Assembly (NCBI GenBank): GCA_041391505.1
Contig: JAWKNW010000015.1
Coordinates: 1 to 64,000, forward strand
Reading direction: 5' to 3'
From: Rhodothermales bacterium
GTDB taxonomy: Bacteria > Bacteroidota > Rhodothermia > Rhodothermales > JAHQVL01
Length of the DNA stretch: 64,000 nt
The notes beneath the pieces are model-generated. The model saw only the letters and a list, made by a program, of their open reading frames with translations, had not been told where the DNA came from and made no database searches. Below, piece by piece: positions 1 through 6,246 of this stretch. Both the position numbers and the translations under genes were made by a program. The stretch's first letter is position 1. Every line of letters starts with the position of its first letter.

Positions 1-445
1 CCATGCCGCGCACCTCCATGAGATGCGTCTCGCCGTTGACGTTCAGGCTGCGTTCGCCCTGCACGACGAGGTTGCCCGAAAGCGAGTCGACCGCCACGAT
101 GATGGCGGTCATGTTGCCCCGGAGGAGATCCGACTGGACGCTTCCGTTGCGCCGCTCGGCGTCGTTCTGGAACGTGGCGTTGAGCCCGAACTGGCCGTTC
201 AGCGCCGTCCCGCCGTCGAGTCCGCTCTGGCTGTCGAGTCGCGAGCGGCTGCTGCGCTCCCACTGGCTCTCGCGCTGGGCGGCGGTGCGCTCGGCGAGCT
301 GGATCGTGATGGCGTCGCCCACGCGGTATGCCTTGACGTCGGCGAACATGGACCGCTGCGCCAGGGCGTGCCGGGGAATGAACAGCAGGAACAGGAAGGC
401 CAGCAGGATGAGCCAGCTCAGGACGGCGATGCGTTTGGGGTTCAT
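1..445 (-). CDS. flgH: Flagellar L-ring protein FlgH, partial (C-terminus beyond window)
   Basis: FlgH forms the outer-membrane L-ring of the flagellar basal body. The frame starts at the ATG whose complement is 443-445 and runs open through base 1, giving the first 148 residues. The N-terminus is basic and then strongly hydrophobic (about residues 9-28), as in a signal peptide, and ends in ALAQ. It continues with a segment like the FlgH core: MFADVKAYRVGDAITIQLAE near residue 33, then a polar Ser/Gly/Asn-rich stretch and LVVQGERSLNVNGETH near residue 130. No lipobox cysteine is visible, although many FlgH proteins are lipoproteins. It lies 7 nt after flgA, last in the visible flgF-flgG-flgA-flgH series, and flgI would be expected next. 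The assignment is strong because both the sequence and the gene order agree. Confidence 0.9.
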   Translation of the reverse strand, partial: MNPKRIAVLSWLILLAFLFLLFIPRHALAQRSMFADVKAYRVGDAITIQLAERTAAQRESQWERSSRSRLDSQSGLDGGTALNGQFGLNATFQNDAERRNGSVQSDLLRGNMTAIIVAVDSLSGNLVVQGERSLNVNGETHLMEVRGM

Positions 446-452
446 GGTCGGA

Positions 453-1220
453 TCAGTCTAGGGTTTCAAGCCATTCCGCGGCGCCGGGCCCGGTGAGGCG
501 AACTTTGTACATGGATTTGGTCGTCGGCGCGTAGAACCGGATGATGTCGCCGACAAAACCCGGGGAGCGGGCCTGGCCTTTGACGATCAGCGTGAGCTGG
601 TCGCGCTGGTAGATCATGTCGAGCGGCTCGCCGGTGTCGGCGGCGTAGGCCGGCCGGACGTCGGTGCGCTGCAGCGCGCGGTCCGCCTGGAGATGCCGGT
701 GCGCGAAGAGCGGAGCCGTGGCCAGGTCCCGCAGCAGCGCCGGCGTCAGCGGATCGCCGGCGAACCGGGTCGTTTCCATCCAGGCGAAGACCAGGTCGTC
801 CGGACCGATCTCGGCGTCCTTGTTGAGGGCCCGCGTCGGTACGGCTACCGAGTCGAAGTGCGCGACGTAGAACTGCGCCCAGCCGGCATCCTGCCACGCG
901 CCGTCGGGCGACAGGGCCTGGAGATTGGCCTGGATGCGGCCTTTCGGCACGCCGGCGCCGGCGGGCAGTCGAACCCGGAGCGGCGCGTCGGCCGGCGCGT
1001 CGCCGCCCGTGCGCACCAGGCGAATCTCCATCCGCTCTTCGTGACCCGGATACTGCTCCGCCAGGGCCGATTGCGCCGCTTCGACCAACAGGCTCTCGCG
1101 GGCCTGCGCCGCGACGGCATCGCACAGGACACATCGTAACAGGCACATGGCGAGCGATGCGAAAAGACAGCGCCGCACATGCCATGTGCGAATTGCGATA
1201 TGCATGGTGCGATATATCAC
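453..1220 (-). CDS. flgA: Flagellar P-ring assembly chaperone FlgA
   Basis: FlgA is a periplasmic chaperone for assembly of the P-ring around the flagellar rod. The 255-residue product has a hydrophobic export segment at about residues 18-38. A SAF-like part follows from about residue 125 (VPTRALNKDAEIGPDDL), and the typical ending includes LIVKGQARSPGFVGD, where the family usually reads a value/growth-type loop. The chosen start is a GTG at 1218-1220 that overlaps the flgG stop as GTGA, which indicates translational coupling. An ATG fifteen bases downstream (complement 1203-1205) is an alternative start. It sits between flgG and flgH, the usual order in many flagellated bacteria. FlgA sequences diverge strongly, so the context carries part of the weight. 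Confidence 0.85.
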   Translation of the reverse strand: MIYRTMHIAIRTWHVRRCLFASLAMCLLRCVLCDAVAAQARESLLVEAAQSALAEQYPGHEERMEIRLVRTGGDAPADAPLRVRLPAGAGVPKGRIQANLQALSPDGAWQDAGWAQFYVAHFDSVAVPTRALNKDAEIGPDDLVFAWMETTRFAGDPLTPALLRDLATAPLFAHRHLQADRALQRTDVRPAYAADTGEPLDMIYQRDQLTLIVKGQARSPGFVGDIIRFYAPTTKSMYKVRLTGPGAAEWLETLD

Positions 1221-2002
1221 CGTTTGAGCTGGTTGGCCTGCTGCAACATCTGGTCGGCCGTCGTGACCACCTTGGTGTTGAGCTCGTAGGCGCGCTGGGC
1301 GGTGATGAGGTTGACCATCTCCTGGACCACCTGGACGTTGGAATTCTCCAGGTATCCCTGGATGAGGCCGCCGAGACCGTCCTGCCCGGGCGTGCCGAGG
1401 ATCGGCTCGCCGCTGGCGTTGGTCTGCTCGTACAGGTTGCCGCCGATCGAGAGGAGGCCGTTTTCGTTGTTGAACCGCGCCAGTTCGAGCTGGCCGAGCT
1501 CCATCGGCTGAACCTCACCGGGGATGGTCGCCATGACGACGCCGTCCTGCGAGATGTCGATGCGGCTCGCATCCGGCGGGATCGTGATTTCGGGCTCCAG
1601 GCGCAGCCCGCTCTGGGTGACGATGGTGCCGTCGGAATTGAGCGTAAACGTCCCGTCGCGGGTGTAGGCGACGGAGCCGTCGGGGCGAGTGATCTGCAGG
1701 AAGCCCTGCCCGTTGATCGCGATGTCGAGCGGGTTCTGCGTTTCGGTCAGACCGCCCTGCTGGAAGTTGCGGACCGTGGCGATGGCCGTGGCGCCATGGC
1801 CCATCTGCAGCGTCGCCGGCTGCGACGTGCCGGCATCGCCCTCGCCGGGCGCGCGGACGGTCTGATAGAGGAGATCCTGAAACACGATCTTGGCCTGCTT
1901 GAAGCCCGTCGTGTTCGCGTTGGCCAGGTTGTTGGCGATGTTGTCGACGCCTTGCTGCTGGGCTTGCATACCCAGCGCGGCGGTCCAGAGTGCTCGTAGC
2001 AT
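1217..2002 (-). CDS. flgG: Flagellar distal rod protein FlgG
   Basis: FlgG builds the distal rod of the flagellar basal body. The 261-residue length is typical. The N-terminus carries the rod/hook signature MLRALWTAALGMQAQQQGVD followed by NIANNLANANTTGFKQ. The C-terminus ends with the conserved helix (SNVQVVQEMVNLITAQRAYE, then NTKVVTTADQMLQQ), which packs against the N-terminal helix in the axial family. The middle contains the D1 motif NPLDIAINGQGFLQI. The ATG (complement 2000-2002) lies inside the first unit of a tandem repeat, and the same TCTCTCATG context recurs 129 nt upstream in the second unit. The stop overlaps the flgA GTG by 4 nt. Confidence 0.97.
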   Translation of the reverse strand: MLRALWTAALGMQAQQQGVDNIANNLANANTTGFKQAKIVFQDLLYQTVRAPGEGDAGTSQPATLQMGHGATAIATVRNFQQGGLTETQNPLDIAINGQGFLQITRPDGSVAYTRDGTFTLNSDGTIVTQSGLRLEPEITIPPDASRIDISQDGVVMATIPGEVQPMELGQLELARFNNENGLLSIGGNLYEQTNASGEPILGTPGQDGLGGLIQGYLENSNVQVVQEMVNLITAQRAYELNTKVVTTADQMLQQANQLKR

Positions 2003-2260
2003 GAGAGAGATTGGTTTGAAGTTCGAGGTTTGAGGTTCAAGGATTCGGGCGGCCTGGGCTCGGTAAACGAGCCATCCACTCTGAACCTTAAACCCGCCCC
2101 CTGAAACGGCTGATCGCGATCAGCCTGGCATGAGAGAGATTGGTTTGAAGTTCGAGGTTTGAGGTTCAAGGATTCGGGCGGCCTGGGCTCGGTAAACGAG
2201 CCATCCTCCTTGAACCTTGAACCTGCCCCCTGAAACGGTTGATCGCAAAAGCGATCAACC
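2000..2260. repeat. Tandem 129-nt structured repeat in the flgF-flgG gap
   Basis: Two direct copies (2000-2128 and 2129-2260) are in register at a 129-nt period. Each unit starts with the same run around catgagagagattggtttg, then GGTT-type heptads (ggtttgaggttcaagg), then a perfect hairpin ggctcggtaaacgagcc, then heptads in the opposite orientation (ctgaacctt / ccttgaacc), and finally a second hairpin. That last hairpin is ggctgatcgcgatcagcc at 2108-2125 in copy 1, and a longer one with an AAAA loop at 2237-2260 in copy 2. The third base pair of this stem changes from C-G to T-A between copies, a compensatory change. Copy 2 abuts the flgF stop codon. No U-run follows, so it does not look like a simple terminator. 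Confidence 0.85.
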
Positions 2261-2982
2261 TAGAATCTGCTCAGTTCGCGCGTCGCGCGCTCGAGGTAGT
2301 TATCCACGGTCGTCAGCGTCTTTTGCTGGGCTTCGAAGAGCCGGCTGTACGCGATCAGGTCCGTCATTTCGCGCACGGCATTGACGTTGCTCATTTCGAG
2401 CTGCCCCTGGGACACCGAGGGCTCGTCGACGTCCGTCGGCTCGACGCCGTTGGCGACGAAGGACGCCGCGTCGATGCGCGTCAGGTTCTGCGGGGTGTCG
2501 AACTGGACGATGCGGAGCTGGCCGACGATGCTGTCGTCCACCACGACCTCGCCGTTGCGGCGGATCTCGATGGCGAGCGCGTCTTCGGGGATCTCGATCG
2601 ATCCGGACTGGCCTTCGACGACCAGCCCGCTCGGGGTGCGCAGCGTCCCTTCCTCGTCCGTGATGAAGTGGCCGGCGCGCGTGTAGCGCGTGGCGCCCGT
2701 CTCGGGATCGGTCAGCACGAAGAAGCCCTGCCCGTTGATCGCGACGTCGAGCGGCGCGTTCGTCTGCTGCAGGCTGCCCTGTTCCTGATCGGCCCACTGG
2801 CCGAGCTGGCGCGTGCTGTAGGGCGCGTTTTCGGCGTCCAGGCCCTCGGCGAGGACCTCGGTAAACGCCCGGTCCTTGCGAAAGCCCACCGTGCTGGCGT
2901 TCGCCAGGTTGTTGGCGATGCGCTCGACCTGACGCACGTGCGACGTCATGGATTCGTAGCTGTTTTCGAGTCTGAGCAGCAT
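2260..2982 (-). CDS. flgF: Flagellar proximal rod protein FlgF
   Basis: FlgF is the proximal rod protein, homologous to FlgG. The product is 240 residues, normal for the family. It starts MLLRLENSYESMTSHVRQVE, then RIANNLANASTVGFRKDRAF, the rod/hook axial N-terminus. The central region has the NAPLDVAINGQGFFVLTDPE motif and the C-terminus has EMSNVNAVREMTDLIAYSRL. The open frame extends 102 codons further upstream, but that part is low-complexity and unlike any rod protein, so the ATG at complement 2980-2982 is preferred. It is the first gene of the visible flagellar block, with a candidate sigma-54-type promoter about 40 bp upstream. Confidence 0.93.
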   Translation of the reverse strand: MLLRLENSYESMTSHVRQVERIANNLANASTVGFRKDRAFTEVLAEGLDAENAPYSTRQLGQWADQEQGSLQQTNAPLDVAINGQGFFVLTDPETGATRYTRAGHFITDEEGTLRTPSGLVVEGQSGSIEIPEDALAIEIRRNGEVVVDDSIVGQLRIVQFDTPQNLTRIDAASFVANGVEPTDVDEPSVSQGQLEMSNVNAVREMTDLIAYSRLFEAQQKTLTTVDNYLERATRELSRF

Positions 2983-3331
2983 AATGACCTGTTCTGTGGT
3001 TTGGGTGTGCGGGGCTGTTCTACAAAGGACTTGCCAAGCCGGCAGGGGCAGGCTATCGCGCCGCGATGGCGTAATCGCCCCGGGAAGCCGGGCATATCTT
3101 TCCTGAATTGTCGGCGGAAATTGCCCGGCGAAGCGGCGGCAACGCGGCGGCAAACGCCGGGCATCGATCCGGAGGGGCGAACGGCGCGCCGCGGCCTCCC
3201 GGCGGGGGGCATGGCAGGGTTTTTGGTCTCCGGCCCTCCACACATCCAGACGGCATCTCCCGGAGCGCCGCGCTCCATGGGCCGCCATTCCAAAAAGTAC
3301 CCGCCCGCACGGGCGCCGGCACCTCGTCTAC
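2983..3331. other. Intergenic region between divergent flgF and glycosyltransferase
   Basis: This stretch of about 350 nt separates minus-strand flgF from a plus-strand glycosyltransferase and must contain start signals for both. Open frames crossing it look compositional (Pro/Arg/Gly-rich) and resemble no protein. It contains GC-rich partial palindromes around 3105-3180 (repeated cggcgg/ccggcg words) and the sigma-54-like element listed separately. No RNA gene was recognised. Confidence 0.6.
3021..3036 (-). promoter_or_regulatory. Candidate sigma-54-type promoter upstream of flgF
   Basis: Read on the minus strand the site is tggcaagtcctttgta. It matches the -24/-12 pattern TGGCA-N-N-N4-TTG closely: GG is present at -24, but -12 reads GT instead of GC. 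It lies about 40 bp before the flgF ATG. Rod and ring genes are RpoN-dependent in many flagellated bacteria, which makes the site plausible. The imperfect -12 and the lack of a second example in the window keep confidence low. Confidence 0.3.
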
Positions 3332-4354
3332 ATGAACAGTATCCTCGAGCTACAGAAAGCCCGCTCGACGTCCGATGGCGCCAGCCGGCACGACGACGTG
3401 ACGTTCGTCATGCCGATCTACGACCGGCTGCGCTTCTTCGCCCATTACCTCGACGAGGGGTTGTGGGATGGACTGCCGCTCCAGATCATCTGCGACGGGG
3501 CGAGCCCCGCGGTGCTGGACGATCTCCACTTTCTGACCGCCGGCCGGCCGGACATCCGCGTCCATCACTACGAAACGAACCGCGGCGTCGCCTGCGCCCG
3601 CGGCGAGGGGATGCGCCTCGTCGATACCCCGTATCTGGCCTTCTGCGACGACGACGATTTCCTGAACGAGGCGGATGCCTTTCTGGAGGAATCGACGGCG
3701 TGGATGGACCGCGACGAGACCATCCTGTTCACCGCCATGCCGGCGGTGTACGCCTTCAACGAGTCCCTGCAGATCGGTCTGCAATACGACCGGCGGGGGT
3801 TCGACGGCAAGACGGGCTTCGAAGTGCTCTGCTACCTCGTCGCGACAGGCGAGATGCAGGTGCTCACGCTCGGAAGTCTCTTTCGGCCCCCCGACCTGCG
3901 GGGCACCGAACCCGAACCGTTTTTTAAGGTGAGCGAAGACTACGTCTTCCTCGCCCGCCTCTGCGCCCGGTACCCCGAGCGCCGGGTGCGCGTCGCGCGC
4001 GCCGGCCGGTACATGCGGCTCGTTCAGCACCAGCAGGGCTCGTTGTCGGGCCGGAGCGGGTATTCGCTGGACAAGATCGTCATGCACCTCGTCTCGATGT
4101 GCGTCGGCGCCGCCTACCTCATGGATATGGGGCGGCTGACGCTGCCGTTGTTCACCGACCTGCTTCGCAAGCGCGGCGAGGTCCTGCAAACATCCTACAC
4201 CCGCGGACGCCAGGCCGCCGGCCTGGTCGCCGACTTGCTCGCCGGCCACGACCCGGTCGCCGCGAGCGACGAGGCCGCCGAGGCGCTGCGCGTTCTCGAG
4301 CGCAGCCGCGACGGGTTGCCGCCCGAGTTTTTACGGCTGGCCGGCTGGGCCTGA
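3332..4354 (+). CDS. Family 2 glycosyltransferase (GT-A fold)
   Basis: This is a 340-residue glycosyltransferase expected to use a nucleotide sugar in the cytoplasm. The N-terminal GT-A domain starts with VTFVMPIYDRLRFF (residues 23-36), the usual first beta strand. It continues with TNRGVACARGEG near 82-93 and the metal-binding acidic cluster DDDD at 106-109, in the DXD position. A PFFKVSEDYVF segment near 200 fits the acceptor-side acidic motif. No membrane segment is seen. No Shine-Dalgarno sequence precedes the ATG. The gene lies 42 nt before a TPR-glycosyltransferase and next to the flagellar block, which suggests flagellin or surface-glycan modification. The sugar and acceptor cannot be deduced. 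Confidence 0.8.
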   Translation: MNSILELQKARSTSDGASRHDDVTFVMPIYDRLRFFAHYLDEGLWDGLPLQIICDGASPAVLDDLHFLTAGRPDIRVHHYETNRGVACARGEGMRLVDTPYLAFCDDDDFLNEADAFLEESTAWMDRDETILFTAMPAVYAFNESLQIGLQYDRRGFDGKTGFEVLCYLVATGEMQVLTLGSLFRPPDLRGTEPEPFFKVSEDYVFLARLCARYPERRVRVARAGRYMRLVQHQQGSLSGRSGYSLDKIVMHLVSMCVGAAYLMDMGRLTLPLFTDLLRKRGEVLQTSYTRGRQAAGLVADLLAGHDPVAASDEAAEALRVLERSRDGLPPEFLRLAGWA

Positions 4355-4396
4355 CCGCCGCAACGCATTTCTCCACAAAAACACCTCTCAATCGCC

Positions 4397-5821
4397 ATGG
4401 ATCAACACCAGTTCGACGCGAAAGAAACCATCAAAGCGCACATCCAGAAGGGACAGCTCGCCGAAGCCGACACCCTGCTCGTGACGTGGCAGAAGACGTA
4501 CGGCAGCGATGCGCTGTATCATCTCTTCAGCGCCATCGTGGCGATGGAGCGTAAACAGTTTCCCCGGGCGGAAGAACAGCTGTTCGCCGCCCTCGAACAG
4601 GCCCCCGAGCGGTTCGAGGTGCTCTACCTGCTCGGCAACCTGTACGAGCAGTTGTCCGATTTCCCCTACGCGCTCGAATGGTACCGGAAGGCGCGCCTCG
4701 TGGCCGACGCCAGCCAGCTCTCCCAGATCGACGCGGTGCCGCAGCGCATCCCCGGCGTCGATGCGAGCCTTTCGATGGGCAAGCGGAAGATGACCCTGTT
4801 CGTCCGCGCCGGCTTCGACCAGTTCCTCGACGATCTGATCGGCGGATTGAGCCGGCACTACGACGTCAAAAAGGCCGTGATCTCGCGCATCGAGGAGGTC
4901 GAGCCCCTGATGGAGCAGGCGGATATCTGCTGGTTCGAGTGGTGCGACGAACTCATCGTCCATGCCTCGAAGCTCGATGCGGCGCGCCGCAAACCGATCG
5001 TCTGCCGGCTGCACCGCTACGAGGTGTTTACGCCGATGCCGGCGCAGGTGCAGTGGGAGAACGTGGACTCGCTCATGCTGGTCACCGAACATCTGATCAC
5101 CATCCTCCGCAGCACGGTGCCCGGCATCGAGGAGCGCGTGCAGGTGAGCGTGGTGCACAACGGCGTGGCGACGGAACGCTACCGCTTCACGCCCCGCAGC
5201 CAGGGCTACAACATCGCGAGCGTGGGCTACATCCATTCGCGCAAGAACCCGATGCTGCTGCTCCAGATCATGGCGAAGCTCGTGCGGTTCGACGCCCGAT
5301 ACAAACTCTATGTCGCCGGCCAGTTTCAGGAGCCGCTCGTGCAGATCTACTGGAACCACATGGTCGCCGAGATGGGCCTGAAGGACAATGTCCGGTTCGA
5401 CGGCTGGCAGAAGGACATCGGGGCCTGGCTGGCGGACAAGCAGTATCTGCTGTCCACCTCCATGCACGAGAGCTTCGGCTATTCGATCGCCGAGGCGATG
5501 GCGTGCGGCATCAAGCCGGTCGTGCACAACTTCCCGTTCGCCGGCGGCATCTGGCCGGAGCAGGTCCTCTTCAATACGGTCGACGAGGCCGTGGGCATGG
5601 TCACTTCCAACGTCTACAGCTCGAAGGCGTACCGCGACTTTGTCGAACAGCACTATTCGCTGTTCCATCAGGTGACGGAAACGCGCAAGGTGCTGGCTTC
5701 GCTTCCCACGGAGAAGAAGAAGGATTTCCGCACGCCCCTGTTCCAGAAGGGCGCCATCCGCCAGAAAGTGGACCAGCTCATCCAGTCCGAAACGGCAGTC
5801 CGTACAGAAACCGCCCTTTGA
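4397..5821 (+). CDS. TPR-containing GT4-type glycosyltransferase
   Basis: The 474-residue protein has two parts. Residues about 1-115 form TPR-like helical repeats (for example FEVLYLLGNLYEQLSDFPYA). From about 130 on there is a GT-B glycosyltransferase. Its C-terminal nucleotide-binding half is clear: VVHNGVATERYRF, ASVGYIHSRKNPMLLLQIM near 275-293, and a retaining-GT EX7E motif in MHESFGYSIAEAMACG (about residues 355-370). Such TPR-GT fusions are common in protein glycosylation, where the TPR can hold the acceptor. It follows the GT2 gene by 42 nt and precedes a zinc-ribbon gene by 11 nt, so one operon is likely. Donor and acceptor are unknown. Confidence 0.8.
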   Translation: MDQHQFDAKETIKAHIQKGQLAEADTLLVTWQKTYGSDALYHLFSAIVAMERKQFPRAEEQLFAALEQAPERFEVLYLLGNLYEQLSDFPYALEWYRKARLVADASQLSQIDAVPQRIPGVDASLSMGKRKMTLFVRAGFDQFLDDLIGGLSRHYDVKKAVISRIEEVEPLMEQADICWFEWCDELIVHASKLDAARRKPIVCRLHRYEVFTPMPAQVQWENVDSLMLVTEHLITILRSTVPGIEERVQVSVVHNGVATERYRFTPRSQGYNIASVGYIHSRKNPMLLLQIMAKLVRFDARYKLYVAGQFQEPLVQIYWNHMVAEMGLKDNVRFDGWQKDIGAWLADKQYLLSTSMHESFGYSIAEAMACGIKPVVHNFPFAGGIWPEQVLFNTVDEAVGMVTSNVYSSKAYRDFVEQHYSLFHQVTETRKVLASLPTEKKKDFRTPLFQKGAIRQKVDQLIQSETAVRTETAL

Positions 5822-5832
5822 TCCCCGCCGGC

Positions 5833-6246
5833 ATGAACGAGGCCAAGACCTTTAATCCGGAGGCAGCGATCCTGGGCATCGAACCGCGTCACCACGCCGC
5901 GTACCTGATCGTACGGTGCGCGGCGTGTCGGGCGGTTTATGCCGCGCTGCTGCCCACGGTGGCCGGGCTGCCGGTGGGCGCGTGCGCCTGCACGGCGTGC
6001 GGCCACGACTGGGCCGTGCGGCCGGCGGAGATCGCGGCGGCGCTCGACCGGCACTGGCCGGAAGAACCCGTCGAAACCGTCGCCGACCGCGCCGACCGCG
6101 CCCGGGGTCTTGCCCGGACGTGGTCGGCCACGCCGGAAGCCCGGGAGGCCCTGACCTACGAAGGGGTGGCGCTCGCCGAATTGCTGGAAGATGGGTCGTA
6201 TCCCTATTTCATGTGGGCGTTGCACCGGGAGCGCGGCGATGCGTGA
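5833..6246 (+). CDS. Small zinc-ribbon-like protein of unknown function
   Basis: This 137-residue protein is not recognised. Its one clear feature is a cysteine pattern at about residues 29-57: CAAC, then 19 residues on CACTAC before GHDW. That is consistent with a four-cysteine zinc ribbon (CxxC...CxxC). The rest is Ala/Glu-rich and probably helical. The ATG at 5833 lies 11 nt after the glycosyltransferase stop. The 3' end overlaps the next gene by 8 nt, so it is translated within the glycosylation operon. It may be an adaptor or regulator of its neighbours, but that is only inferred from position. The frame is open far upstream only as a shadow of the glycosyltransferase gene. Confidence 0.6.
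   Translation: MNEAKTFNPEAAILGIEPRHHAAYLIVRCAACRAVYAALLPTVAGLPVGACACTACGHDWAVRPAEIAAALDRHWPEEPVETVADRADRARGLARTWSATPEAREALTYEGVALAELLEDGSYPYFMWALHRERGDA

Noticed and set aside
2000..2260. Possible CRISPR array or terminator in the flgF-flgG gap
   Set aside because: There are only two 129-nt copies with internal hairpins, no spacers and no U-run.
2983..3288. An upstream extension of flgF
   Set aside because: FlgF proteins begin with the rod signature directly at the chosen ATG; the extension is low-complexity.
4388..5668. A 426-codon minus-strand frame opposite the TPR-GT4 gene
   Set aside because: It has no recognisable domain, and the plus strand carries an EX7E motif and a clean GT-B pattern.
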